From: Denitrovibrio acetiphilus DSM 12809
GTDB lineage: Bacteria > Chrysiogenota > Deferribacteres > Deferribacterales > Geovibrionaceae
Assembly: GCF_000025725.1 (NCBI RefSeq)
Contig: NC_013943.1
Location: 992,001-1,056,000 of the forward strand
Reading direction: 5' to 3'
DNA length: 64,000 nt
How positions within the stretch are numbered: position 1 is the first letter of the stretch; each line of letters opens with the position of its first letter. The notes beneath the pieces were generated by a model. The model ran no database searches. It was not told the DNA's origin and saw nothing but the letters and a program-made list of their open reading frames with translations. A program made the position numbers and the translations under genes. Positions 7,545-18,000 of the stretch are shown one piece after another.

Positions 7545-9281
7545 TTGAAAAATAAAGAACTGATAATGCTGTTGCTTAAATGGGCAGGCAGAGACAGGTA
7601 TTTACTGTATCTTTCAGTGATTCTGGCATTTATAAGCGGACTCTTTACTATGGTTCCGTATTACGCAGTTTACAGGATTATGGTAGCAGTTTATGCCCGG
7701 AACCTGACACAGCATGTCATTGTTGAGAATAGTATTATAATCCTTGCTGCAATGGCTTTGCGTTTTGCAATTTTCGGAGCGGCGGGGGCTGTTTCTCATA
7801 AGGGAGCATACAGAGCTTTGTTTAGAGTTCGCTGTATTGTTGTCGAGCATATGGCGAAAATTCCGCTGGGGGCTTTGAATACAAGAAGTATAGGGGATGT
7901 TAAAACTGTGCTTAACGAAGATATCGAAAAGCTGGAGCTGTTTCTTGCTCATCAACTCCCTGAGTTTGTCTATTACCTCATAGGTCCTTTTGCTGTGTTT
8001 GTTTATCTTTGTTTTGTCAATGCGCCCCTTGCTCTGGTCTCTCTGCTACCTTTGATTCTCGGAGGTGTAGCCATTGGGCTGATGTATAGAAGCTCCAGCG
8101 GCATGGTAAACCGCTTCAATGCCTCACTGGTGAGCCTTAACTCTGTGATGATAGAGTATATAAGCGGTATGAAGCTTATAAAAGCTTATAATATGGGGAG
8201 CAGTTCTTTTAGAAAATACGCCGATGCTATACAGGAAGAAAACGATGTGTGGATTGAAGGGGCAAAAAGTATGGGACCTCCTTATGCTGCATTTGTCGTT
8301 TTCATAGAATGCGGCATGATATTCATGGTTCCTTTTGGAGGCATGTTTTTCCTTAATGGTTCGATAACTGCCAGCGTATTTATACTGTTTATGTTTGTGG
8401 GAGGGATGTATCTGACCGAGGTGAGACCTCTTCATGAGCTGGGCAGTAACTTTGCAGATGTGCTGAAAGGCATTGAGAAAGCCAGGGAAGTGCTTGAAAT
8501 TCAAGTCTTTGAAGGCGGTGGAGAGTTTCCGGAGAAGCATGATATAGAGCTTAGAAACGTAACATTTTCATATGATGGCAGCAGCAATGTGATACGTGAT
8601 TGTAACCTGCAGATTTCTGATGGTGAAAAAATAGGTATTGCAGGGCGCTCCGGAGCTGGTAAAAGCACCATTGTTGAGTTGATATCCAGATTTTATGACG
8701 TTGATAAGGGGGAGATCCTTATCGGAGGCAAGGACATCAGAGATATCAATTATGAAATTCTTCTGCAAAACATTGCCATTGTTTTTCAGAAAACATTTCT
8801 TACCCGTGACAGCGTTTTTGAAAATATACGCATGGGTGCAAATGCAACTTTAAAAGAGGTTCGTGAGGCTGCTGTAAAGGCGCAGATTGACGATTTTATC
8901 ATGTCTCTTCCTGACGAATATGACACTAAAGTCGGGAGTTTTTCTACGAGATTTTCCGGTGGAGAAAAACAGAGAATAGCAATTGCAAGAGCTATTTTAA
9001 AGAATGCACCTATTCTCATTCTTGACGAGGCGACCGCTTCATCAGACCCTGAGAATCAGCTGGAGATAGACAAGGCGATATGCAACCTCTGCATGGGTAA
9101 AACCGTTATCATTGTTGCTCACCGCTTAGGAGTTTTGAAAAGCTGTGACAGGGTCGCTGTTATTGAAAATAGAAGAGTGACCACAATTGGATCTCATGAT
9201 GAGGTGCTGAAAAATAATGATTATTACAGACAGGCTTGGTCAGATTATGAAATTGCCAGAAATATTACTTATCAGTTATGA
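7545..9281 (+). CDS. Exporter-fold ABC transporter half, YbtP/YbtQ-like
   Basis: A 578-residue half-transporter: about six membrane helices in residues 1-300, then an ATPase with GRSGAGKST, FSGGEKQR, ILILDEATAS and the AHR switch. The start is a TTG at 7545 with AAGGAG six bases upstream; the frame is open further upstream but would run into the previous gene without a ribosome-binding site. Family knowledge: paired proteins of this fold (YbtP/YbtQ, IrtA/IrtB) import iron-siderophore complexes despite looking like exporters. It pairs with the next gene. Export of a metallophore is the alternative. Confidence 0.82.
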   Translation: MKNKELIMLLLKWAGRDRYLLYLSVILAFISGLFTMVPYYAVYRIMVAVYARNLTQHVIVENSIIILAAMALRFAIFGAAGAVSHKGAYRALFRVRCIVVEHMAKIPLGALNTRSIGDVKTVLNEDIEKLELFLAHQLPEFVYYLIGPFAVFVYLCFVNAPLALVSLLPLILGGVAIGLMYRSSSGMVNRFNASLVSLNSVMIEYISGMKLIKAYNMGSSSFRKYADAIQEENDVWIEGAKSMGPPYAAFVVFIECGMIFMVPFGGMFFLNGSITASVFILFMFVGGMYLTEVRPLHELGSNFADVLKGIEKAREVLEIQVFEGGGEFPEKHDIELRNVTFSYDGSSNVIRDCNLQISDGEKIGIAGRSGAGKSTIVELISRFYDVDKGEILIGGKDIRDINYEILLQNIAIVFQKTFLTRDSVFENIRMGANATLKEVREAAVKAQIDDFIMSLPDEYDTKVGSFSTRFSGGEKQRIAIARAILKNAPILILDEATASSDPENQLEIDKAICNLCMGKTVIIVAHRLGVLKSCDRVAVIENRRVTTIGSHDEVLKNNDYYRQAWSDYEIARNITYQL

Positions 9282-9294
9282 AGAGGGGGCTGTA

Positions 9295-11004
9295 ATGAGT
9301 AAGAATCCATTTAGGAAAAATAAGCATTTTTACGTTGGCGTTGTATTGAATATTCTGGAAGGCATACTGTCGGGATTTAATTTCTATTTCCTTTTTTCTG
9401 CTATGCAGATGCTTTGGGAGGGAGATGTCACTCTGGATAAAATCATGAGTCTGGTTTTGCTGCTGCTGTTTATATATGTTGTCAGGTTAATTGTTTACAG
9501 TACCGGATATACAATGTTTCATATTGGCGGGGCATTTGTCAGCAGACATGTTCGTCTGTTTCTGGGCGAGAAAATAAAGAAAATACCTCTTTCATGTTTT
9601 ACTCAGAAGCAGACAGGGGACTACATAAACGCTGTTACGAGTGATGTAAGTAACTATGAGAAAATTCTTACTCATAAAATCGGTGACATTATAAAAAACA
9701 TTTCTCTTTCACTGATGTTGGTTGGTTATGTTGGTGTCGTGTTGTGGGCTCCTGCGGGGGCAATTTTATTTCTTATGGAGCTTATGCTGCTTCCTGCTTT
9801 ATGGATGTCGTTTCGTATGGTCAGAAAATACGGCGTATTTAAGAATGAAATCTGTGTCAGGAGTGTCAGCGGTATTGTTGAATACATTTCGGGGATCCAG
9901 ACTTTCAGAGCCTATGGTATAGGCGGTATTAAAAATAAAGATGTGATTTCGGCGATGAAGGATTTCAGTGACATCGGGTATATTTATGAGTCGAAGATAA
10001 TTCCGATAGGTTCATTTTTCGGTGCGTTTATATGGGGGAGTGTTTCTCTTGTTATCTGTGCCGGAGCTGTTCCTCTTAAGGGGGGCGCTATAGATCCTGT
10101 TACTTACCTGATGATTATTATGCTTGCTGTTTTTCTGTCGAAATTGTGTGTAACGCTTTTCGTTGATCTGACATCTTATAAGCATCTGGCTGTATCAAAG
10201 GGGAAGATTATATCTGTTGTTAATGAAAAGGAAGAAAAAGGTATCGTTAAACCTTTTCAAACAGCCACTCATGAAGTTGTATTTGATAATGTCTGTTTCT
10301 CATATGTTGTGGGCGAACCTGTGCTGGAGGGAATTAGCTTCTGTGCTCCTGATAAAAGTCTGACTGCAGTAGTCGGTGATTCCGGCTGTGGTAAATCCAC
10401 CATTATGAATCTTATTTCTAAATACTATGAAGTTGAAAGCGGAAGCATTTCTTTCGGAGGTAAAAAGATTAACAACATTGCTGCTGAAAGAGTTTTGGAA
10501 AACATATCTATGGTGGATCAGGATGTTTTTTTATTTAATGATACTATTCGCAACAATATAAGATATGCACGTCCTGATGCTTCCGATAAAGAGATAGAAA
10601 ATGTTTGCAGGGAAGCTGGGTGTGAAGGGTTTATTTTAAATATGAAAAACGGTTATGATACTATGATCGGCGAAAATGGGAATCTTCTTTCAGGGGGGGA
10701 GCGTCAGCGTCTGTCTATTGCACGGGCGATATTGAAAAACAGCCCGATACTGATTCTGGACGAAGCTACCGCAAGTCTCGATATCGAAAACGAACTTGCT
10801 GTGAAACAAGCTGTTTTGAACCTGCTGAAACAGAAGAAAACGGTTATTATGATAGCTCATACCCTTGCTATAGTTAAAAATGCTGATGAAATTCTTGTTG
10901 TTGCTGACGGAAAAATAGCAGAACACGGCAAACACGCGGAGCTTATAGAAAAGAATGGCAAGTATGCTGCTATGTGGGACGCAGAACAACAGCTTTCTGC
11001 ATAA
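9295..11004 (+). CDS. Exporter-fold ABC transporter half, partner of the preceding gene
   Basis: A 569-residue half-transporter with about six N-terminal helices and an ATPase domain (GDSGCGKST, LSGGERQR, ILILDEATASLD, and AHT in place of AHR). The ATG at 9295 follows GAGGGGG. It starts 13 bases after its partner's stop and is the last gene of the operon. The two halves differ enough to form a heterodimer. With the upstream ECF module, the divergent regulator and the TonB receptor at 11101, it forms a probable metallophore uptake route. Confidence 0.82.
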   Translation: MSKNPFRKNKHFYVGVVLNILEGILSGFNFYFLFSAMQMLWEGDVTLDKIMSLVLLLLFIYVVRLIVYSTGYTMFHIGGAFVSRHVRLFLGEKIKKIPLSCFTQKQTGDYINAVTSDVSNYEKILTHKIGDIIKNISLSLMLVGYVGVVLWAPAGAILFLMELMLLPALWMSFRMVRKYGVFKNEICVRSVSGIVEYISGIQTFRAYGIGGIKNKDVISAMKDFSDIGYIYESKIIPIGSFFGAFIWGSVSLVICAGAVPLKGGAIDPVTYLMIIMLAVFLSKLCVTLFVDLTSYKHLAVSKGKIISVVNEKEEKGIVKPFQTATHEVVFDNVCFSYVVGEPVLEGISFCAPDKSLTAVVGDSGCGKSTIMNLISKYYEVESGSISFGGKKINNIAAERVLENISMVDQDVFLFNDTIRNNIRYARPDASDKEIENVCREAGCEGFILNMKNGYDTMIGENGNLLSGGERQRLSIARAILKNSPILILDEATASLDIENELAVKQAVLNLLKQKKTVIMIAHTLAIVKNADEILVVADGKIAEHGKHAELIEKNGKYAAMWDAEQQLSA

Positions 11005-11029
11005 GGTTTAATATAAAATAAACAAAAGA

Positions 11030-11057
11030 GAACCCCGGGGGATCCCGGGGATTCTAT
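11030..11057. terminator. Strong GC hairpin between convergent genes, terminator or IS200 end relic
   Basis: CCCCGGG, GGAT, CCCGGGG forms a perfect 7-bp stem between the end of the ABC operon and the convergent TonB receptor gene. The T run is poor. The stretch GAACCCCGGG....CCCGGGGATTCTAT closely resembles the right end of the IS200 element at 50290-50317, so it may be a relic of that element now acting as a bidirectional terminator. Confidence 0.5.
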
Positions 11058-11100
11058 CTTTTAACTGTATCCGTTGGAGAGTTCCTAGTTTAATTGATTA

Positions 11101-13131
11101 TCAGAACCTTAAATTTACGTTGGCTCCAACAGTCAGAGGGTTTCCGCTTCTGCCATACCAATTTCCGCTCATCTCAAATGCTCGTGTGGCGTATGCCTGA
11201 TCAAGAAGGTTGTCGACCCAGACATATACATCAAATCTTTCTGTTTCGTATCCGACTTTTGCGTTTATGATTTCATATGAAGTTTGTTCTTTCGAGTTCG
11301 CAGCATTATAATAAATTTTTCCTGTACCGTTGATTTCAGCATTTACAAACCAATGATCCATAAAACGCAAAACTCCCCCGAGAGAATATGTAGTATCCGG
11401 TGAGTTGGTAATTTTTTTACCTGAATAGTCCACACCGTTCAGGGTATAATCGTCAAATTCAGCATCCACATAGCCGAAGCTTCCGTATAGATTCAGCCAC
11501 GCAGCAGGGAGGAATCTTGCTTCCAGCTCCAGACCTTTACTGGTTGCTTCCGCTGCATTGTCAATTATGTAGTCAGGATATGACGGTTGTTCCACCTGCA
11601 TATCTGACCAGTCTATATAAAATGCCGCAGCGTTAACTACAAGTTTTCCGCCGGCAAGTTTGTTTTTAATGCCTACCTCATAGTTCCACGTATATTCTGA
11701 GTCGTATGATTTTCCAGGTTCTGAGCTGATGTTGAAGCCGCCGCTTTTAAAACCTTTGGCAATACTTATGTAAGATTGTGAATTGTCGTTTATGTTATAC
11801 ATCAGAGCAGCTTTAGGGAGGAGAGCTGTAAAGTCTTCTTCCGCAGAGCCTTTTACAGGGGTGTAACCCACCATTGCGCCTCCGGACCACTCATAGTCGA
11901 ACTCCTGATGTTCATTTTCATACCGAAGCCCGGCGGTTAATACAAACTTGCCTATTTTGTAGTCCATTTGACCAAATAAAGCAGCACTGCTTTTCTCTGT
12001 TTTTCCGTATTGGCTGGATACCACATTGTAAGTGAACATTGACATATCTATATTTTGTTTCTCTTCACTACTGTATAAATATGCACCTGTTCTCCATTTG
12101 AGCGGAGAGTTATCTTCTGAATTCAGTCTGAACTCCTGACTGAATATTTTAGAGTCTTTGCTCGTTTCCAGTTTCATCAGTTTATACTGGGTGAAATCCA
12201 GATCATTGTCATTGGAAGTATCTGCCCTTACGGCTGAGGTTATAGATGTGAATCTGACTTTCCCCATACCATAGTCGATTTTCAGAGATGAATTATATGT
12301 GTTGTTGCTCATGTCTCCAGGGTCGTCCACATTTACTTTCATGTCTCCGTCCATAACACTGTCGTATAATGCAAATTCTGCATAGTTCGCATCATATTCC
12401 TGATAACCGGATTTGAAATCTATAGTAAGGTCTGACGTTGGTTTGTATTTCAAAGAGAGCTTGCCATCGAAAGATTTGCTTTTATCTACGTCGTCACTTC
12501 TGTCTGCATCATTTTCAAAATAGCCGTCAGATGACGAGTATTTGCCAGTTAACCTTAGAAAAAGTTTATCGCGAATAATTGCTCCGTTACCTGCGACAAA
12601 CAAGCTCTTTGTGTTAAAACTGCCGTAGGATGTGTTGATGTCAGCACTCCATGTGTTTTTTGGTTCTTTGGTGATGATATTGATTACGCCTGCTTCTGTG
12701 TTACGCCCGTAGAGAGTCCCCTGAGGACCTCTCAAAACCTCGATCCTCTCTACATCTGAGAAGTTTATGTCGTAAAGCGGCTGGTAAACGTCATCAATAT
12801 AAAAGCCGAAGACTGAACCTCCGGTCATAAAAGATGTTATCCCTCTTATTGAAGCAATCTGGTCACTGCTTCCTGTTTGTCCCATCTTTGTGAAATGCAT
12901 ATTGGGGATTCTTTCAAAGATGTCTTCTGTGTTATTAATAGACCTGTCGCTGATATCGACAGACGTGAGAACAGAGACAGAATCCGGTATCTTCTGCATA
13001 TCTTCTTTTGTTTTATTCGCAGTAACTGTAACAGTATCCAGAGAAATTAAGTTATCAGGTTTAACAGTATCTTCAGCAAAACCGACAACAGCTGTCACCA
13101 GTGTAAAAAGCATTATTAACAGCTTTTTCAT
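11101..13131 (-). CDS. TonB-dependent siderophore-type receptor
   Basis: A 676-residue outer-membrane receptor. Signal peptide MKKLLIMLFTLVTAVVGFA, a TonB-box region (DTVTVTANKTKED), a plug domain with IDDVYQP...VERIEVLRGPQGTLYGRNTEAGVINIITK, and a beta-barrel ending in an aromatic residue (GANVNLRF). AAGGAGG precedes the start. Directly upstream on the same strand is an AraC-type regulator, an arrangement typical of FyuA/FptA with YbtA/PchR. The likely substrate is a ferric siderophore passed to the ABC proteins encoded at 4741-11004. Ligand specificity cannot be read from the sequence. Confidence 0.9.
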   Translation of the reverse strand: MKKLLIMLFTLVTAVVGFAEDTVKPDNLISLDTVTVTANKTKEDMQKIPDSVSVLTSVDISDRSINNTEDIFERIPNMHFTKMGQTGSSDQIASIRGITSFMTGGSVFGFYIDDVYQPLYDINFSDVERIEVLRGPQGTLYGRNTEAGVINIITKEPKNTWSADINTSYGSFNTKSLFVAGNGAIIRDKLFLRLTGKYSSSDGYFENDADRSDDVDKSKSFDGKLSLKYKPTSDLTIDFKSGYQEYDANYAEFALYDSVMDGDMKVNVDDPGDMSNNTYNSSLKIDYGMGKVRFTSITSAVRADTSNDNDLDFTQYKLMKLETSKDSKIFSQEFRLNSEDNSPLKWRTGAYLYSSEEKQNIDMSMFTYNVVSSQYGKTEKSSAALFGQMDYKIGKFVLTAGLRYENEHQEFDYEWSGGAMVGYTPVKGSAEEDFTALLPKAALMYNINDNSQSYISIAKGFKSGGFNISSEPGKSYDSEYTWNYEVGIKNKLAGGKLVVNAAAFYIDWSDMQVEQPSYPDYIIDNAAEATSKGLELEARFLPAAWLNLYGSFGYVDAEFDDYTLNGVDYSGKKITNSPDTTYSLGGVLRFMDHWFVNAEINGTGKIYYNAANSKEQTSYEIINAKVGYETERFDVYVWVDNLLDQAYATRAFEMSGNWYGRSGNPLTVGANVNLRF

Positions 13132-13214
13132 TAGTAACCTCCTTATTATTATGTCTGCTGAGGTTATGCCGGTTGACGGTTATAAAACTACCTGTAAGCG
13201 GATAAGAAGTGCTG

Positions 13215-14258
13215 TTATACGGATGATATTTGACTATAGGTCTTTTTCTGCCTGACAGAGCCTAGAAATTTTCCCGGAGTGACTCCGTAATATTTTCTGA
13301 ATACTGAAATAAAGTGGCTGACATTCGTGTAGCCAATATCCCAGGCAACATCACTGACACTTTTTGTTCCTGTTTCGAGCATTGCTTTTGCGTTTTCTAT
13401 GCGCTTTTCAAGTACATACCCGTATACTGTTTTACCGAATAATTCTTTAAATCCGGTTTTGAGTTTAAATTCATTGATTCCGGCTTTTTTGGCTATCTGT
13501 CTATGAGAGAGAGGCTGATGGAGGTTTTCCTCTATTATGTTTTTTATGTAATGAAATTTCTGGATATCTTCAGGTTGTATAGAGCATTTAGTGCATTCGG
13601 GGGACGTCAGGAAAAGTCCCATTAATATGTTAAAAAGAAGTTCCTGAGCCTTATTTGCCAGAATCAGATTTCTAAACGGGTGCTCTTTGCTGCACTGAGA
13701 GATGTTTTTAGCTGTTGCCATAACAGCCTGAGGCATTTTTGCAGTTATAAATCTGTGTGTATGCTTGTTTTTATAAAGACAGCTGTGGTATTTGATGCTG
13801 CAGTTCCCCAGAGTATTTCTGAGCATTATCTGAAGAAGGTGTGGGTCTATGAAAAGCTGTATGAATTCTACAGGTGTACCTGCTGATTTGTGACAAAATC
13901 CTTGACCGCTGGCTGTTGCTCCAAAGATAATATTGCCCTTTCTTATTTTTTCAGACCCGTTCATTTCTGTATTTTTGTAAAAATACTCAACATCTCCCTG
14001 AAGCCAGCATTCAAATGAAAAAGGTGCTTTTTCAATATCGAAATGCATATAAAATTCTTTATCTGCGGGTATTTTGATAATATTAAGAAGCATGCCGGGC
14101 TGTACTCTGATAGTTTCTACATGTTGCGTCATTTCATTTAAAGAAATGCATGGGTCGTATATGTTTTCCGTCGATCTATGTTCGTGAATCCTGTTTTTTT
14201 CAAACAAGTTATATTCTTGTGAGGTCGTAACGCTTATGAACTTTGATTTATTTTCCAT
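13215..14258 (-). CDS. PchR-like AraC-family regulator
   Basis: A 347-residue regulator with the C-terminal AraC double HTH (LSHRQIAKKAGINEFKLKTG and SVSDVAWDIGYTNVSHFISVF, then YGVTPGKFLG). The central region (GQGFCHKSAGTPVEFIQLF) resembles the sensor part of PchR-type siderophore regulators. GGAGGG precedes the ATG and a 16/19 Fur-box match lies 51 bases upstream, so the gene is probably iron-repressed and activates the receptor gene downstream. It is the second AraC regulator of this locus. Confidence 0.85.
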   Translation of the reverse strand: MENKSKFISVTTSQEYNLFEKNRIHEHRSTENIYDPCISLNEMTQHVETIRVQPGMLLNIIKIPADKEFYMHFDIEKAPFSFECWLQGDVEYFYKNTEMNGSEKIRKGNIIFGATASGQGFCHKSAGTPVEFIQLFIDPHLLQIMLRNTLGNCSIKYHSCLYKNKHTHRFITAKMPQAVMATAKNISQCSKEHPFRNLILANKAQELLFNILMGLFLTSPECTKCSIQPEDIQKFHYIKNIIEENLHQPLSHRQIAKKAGINEFKLKTGFKELFGKTVYGYVLEKRIENAKAMLETGTKSVSDVAWDIGYTNVSHFISVFRKYYGVTPGKFLGSVRQKKTYSQISSV

Positions 14259-14308
14259 GAAGCACCCTCCGTGCTCTTTACCATTAGTAATGCAGAATAG
14301 CAGTTATT

Positions 14309-14327
14309 GATAATGATAGTCAATATT
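14309..14327. promoter_or_regulatory. Fur-box candidate before the PchR-like gene
   Basis: GATAATGATAGTCAATATT matches the 19-bp Fur consensus at 16 of 19 positions, including the first ten in a row. It lies 51 bases upstream of the AraC-type start at 14258. Confidence 0.72.
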
Positions 14328-14781
14328 AATTATATAGCGTATAATGACAGTGATTTAAGGGAGTAATTTATTGGCCAACGTCTTAAGATAGTTTAATAAA
14401 GGGAGGTCGTGAGCTCCAGCTCGGGCTGTTTCTATTTTATAAATAATCTTTAAGTTTTGGCTGTCAGTTCCGGAGCTTTTTGTCTTTTGTTAATATTTCT
14501 TAATATTAGCCGTTGCTGACATGTTTGTCTTATGTGAATGTAGATACACAAATTTGAGGTAGTGGAAAATTATAGCTATAGAATATTTTTTCTTATTACT
14601 TCATGCTTTTAGTGTTGTGTGGTAGATAATGTTGATATTTTATTTCAGTTAAACTGTCGTAGTGTGAATTTTGTTTATATGGCAGAATCTGTCTAATATG
14701 CTCGTCTTTAAATTAAATCTATAGTGTAAGTTTATCAGTAGTTAAATCATTTTTGTGTAACGTTAATGTAAGTCATTAAAT

Positions 14782-14800
14782 GATATTGATTATCAGTATA
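14782..14800. promoter_or_regulatory. Fur-box candidate at the head of the 16-gene operon
   Basis: GATATTGATTATCAGTATA matches the 19-bp consensus at 15 of 19 positions. In the 7-1-7 form TGATATT-G-ATTATCA matches TGATAAT-n-ATTATCA at 13 of 14. It lies 206 bases before the lipoprotein start at 15006, so a promoter here would give a leader of up to about 200 bases. Confidence 0.7.
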
Positions 14801-15005
14801 TCTGTATGGGTTAATTTGTTTGTGTTTAAAGATAAAATGTTAGATAAAATGTGGATATTTGGTTGTTTTATACACGTTTTTACTTGACTGTGTGAGTTTA
14901 ATGGTATATTGACTTTTTGTATCAGAGAGTGCTTCAAGCGCCGAATATTTTCAGAGGATCTCCGAATCCCTATAAGAATATACTTATCACTTAAAGGAGA
15001 TACCT

Positions 15006-18000
15006 ATGAAGAAACTTTTGTTATTCATGATTCCTGTAATTATGATAATAACAGCCTGTGGCGGCGGAGGCGGAAGCAGTTCCGGCGGCGATACAGGCGG
15101 AGATACGGGCGGCGATACAGAGCCTACCACTAAGACCATTGGCGGTCTTGTTTCCGACCCGGCAATATCAGGGGCTGTAGTTGAGCTTCGGTTGAAATCA
15201 GACGATTCTGTCGCTGTTATATGTGGTACTACAGGTTCGCTTCCTTGTAAGACATTTACAGACGAAGATGGCTTGTTTGACATGATTTTACCGATAGGCG
15301 CTGACCTGACAGCTTATTACATAAAATCCTTTGGCGGTTTTGATACTGTAACAAACATCAACATGGAGTCCTTCTCTTTCGAGTCCCCGATAGAAGCTTT
15401 CTCTGAAAACACAGATAATATTGTAGTTTCGCCGGTGACAACCATCATGCGTGCAAGTTCAGATACTACTGTCGCAGGGATGAAAGCTCACGCCAGAAGT
15501 GTTCTTGGTCTTTCTGATACAGCGGATCCTGCCGCCGACCCTGCAACTGACGGCGAACTCTTTAAAAAATCTTACATGCTTATTACGCTCGCCTCAACAT
15601 ATCGGGACATGTTGAGTGCCTCCGGTTCTTCAACAGCAGGAGAGCCGTTTTCTGTAATATCTGCTGTGACGCTTAGCGGTGCATTATTTACTGCCGATTC
15701 AGAGCTTGATGATACTTCTCTTACAGAAATTTATAAGAGTTTTGCCGGCAACGATGGTTATGACGATGATATTGATGAGCTGAAATCTACAGCTGTATCT
15801 ATAGAAGACGTTGACAGTACAGGAGATGTTGTTGCCGCTCTGATTGACAAAGAGATCAACAGGCTTTTCAAAGTCGCTGTTATGACTCTTGCGGATGATA
15901 CTCCTGTAACGGTCACTGATACTTTCATTACTAATATTGAAGCATATGTTGACGCTGTGCAGTCTTTGTCCGAGGGGCTTGCGGCCGATAGGTTTATGAT
16001 TAACCAGATAGCTAGATATACCATGCTCAGTGATTACGGTCTTACATCCTATGCTGATTTTACTGCCGACACTTTCAGTGCGAGTCTTTCTGCTATGATC
16101 GCAGATGATGCTTTTGGCACAGCAGTGACAGCGGTTTTAGAATCCGGTCCTACTTATATAGTCAGTGTTCCTCTCAGTGACAGTGACCTCCCCGGTGACG
16201 ACAACGCAAAGAGAGCTGCTTATTATTACAATTCAAACCTTGATGTAGGTTATAAAGCGAGGAAGCTTGCAAGTGATATCAAAGACGATGATCTGAATGA
16301 TGACATAAATCTTGTCGCAGTCAGAAACTATGCACAAGCAGGGCTTAATGCTAAGGCAAAAAGTATTGCTGATTCGCTGATAGTCAAAACACTTAATCAG
16401 TCAAATGCTTATCGCAATATTGCAAAGAATAATACTACGCTTGGTGGTGATCTCGCTGAATCCGTAACTTATTTACAGAAAGCGGAATCACTTATAAGAG
16501 GTCTCCATGATACTGCGACTGCAGAGCCTTTTACAACCAGCGAAGCTAAAGAACTTGCTGACATAATGGAAGAATATATGAGCGCAGGCGATTTGGAAAA
16601 AGCTGCTTCTCTGGAATCCTATATGGACACTGTACTCGCCGACTTGGATGAAAGCGAGAAAGGTAGTGCATACAGTGCTGTGGTTAGTGCTTTCAATTCG
16701 GTTGTTAAAGATGATGTGGAAAATGGCGAGCTGGATAATGTTGAAGCTATGACTGATAAGATTGTTAAATATGTTGATAATCTTTCTCTTGGAACCAAGG
16801 AAGGCAAGATTTATGCAACGCAACTTGTGTTTCTGCAAAATGCATTAATATTTTACAATGCCGTAGGTGCTTCGCAGAAAGTTGTAGATACTTACCATAA
16901 TATTATTAAAGATATGATCACTTTCGACTCCTCTTCGGGTAAAACTAACTGGGAATTTTATGCTTCAAAAATGACAGGACCTCTCTATAGAGCAGGGGAC
17001 AGTTCTGCTGCAATGGATCTTTTGGGGTCAATTACAAAATCTAACTATGCCGCAAATGCGGCGGAGTCTATAATTGTTGGCGTATATAAAGATGACTTTG
17101 ACGAAGCTGTTTCGATTTATGAAGCAGGTGTGCCTATGGATACGGACTTCGACAACATAGCAGACTACATAAACTCATGGACTTATTTAGCTTCTAACCG
17201 TAGCAGTCAGGGGATAGCTATGTATGCCCTGAATGACGGTCTGAATGACCTTGCAGAGAAAGCTGTAGACTACACTGAGAGTAAAATGGATGCGGCGGTT
17301 CAGTATTTCAAAGATAATAATTCTGATTTTGCAGAATATCTTGTGAAAATGGTGACCTCACAAAATAGATTTTATGAAACAGGATATGTGAAGAATGCAT
17401 ATCTTTATAATGAACTGGGGCTGAAGACAAAAGCTCTTGCCTCAATACAAAAAGCTATAGACTATGCAGATTTGTGTGTTGATTCGGTAAATAAGGCAAC
17501 GGCGTACAGTACAATAGCATACTACGCTATGCTTATTGACCCAGCCTATGATGCTTCTCCTCTGTTTGCAAAGGCAAGGACTGTTTTCGATAATGCTTCA
17601 GGTGATACGGCATTTTCTAATGATAATCTGTTTAATATAAAATTTGGTATTGCTGATGATTATATTTTACAAGGGGATACAGCTACTGCTCTTCTGACTA
17701 TGGAAGAGGCAGTTAACTATGCTGAGCTTACTCATCAGCCAGGTGTTGGCACAGAAGAAGATAAAGCTGTAGTCAATGAGTCTGAGAACTTCAGAAAACT
17801 TGCGGAATGGTACTACACCATGCAGGACATGGGGAAAGCTAAGCTGATGCTCGAAAAGTCTGCGGCTGTGGCGCCTCAGCATTCAAAAGCGAGCTCGGTA
17901 AGTGGTCAGTACAAACAAATTCTGCAAAAGTATGCTCAGTTTGGTCTGTATGATCTCGGTTATGAAAAAGCCAAAGTAATGTTCCCTGTACGTGGTGACT

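Larger units (their letters stand above)
14259..15005. other. Divergent intergenic region, 747 bases, with two Fur-box matches
   Basis: Separates the PchR-like gene (minus strand) from the 16-gene operon (plus strand). It is strongly AT-rich and no protein-coding frame is convincing. It holds Fur-box matches at 14309 and 14782 and a short direct repeat GATAAAATGT at 14829-14849. The length leaves room for a small RNA or long leader, but nothing specific can be supported. Confidence 0.6.

Noticed and set aside
15060-15125. GGDT repeats in the lipoprotein start as a CRISPR or tandem array
   Set aside because: Short in-frame coding repeats of a flexible linker; no spacers. No CRISPR array was seen in the window.
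14909-15133. A 74-codon frame across the leader and start of the large lipoprotein
   Set aside because: Arg-rich tail arises from the out-of-frame Gly/Asp repeats; no ribosome-binding site.
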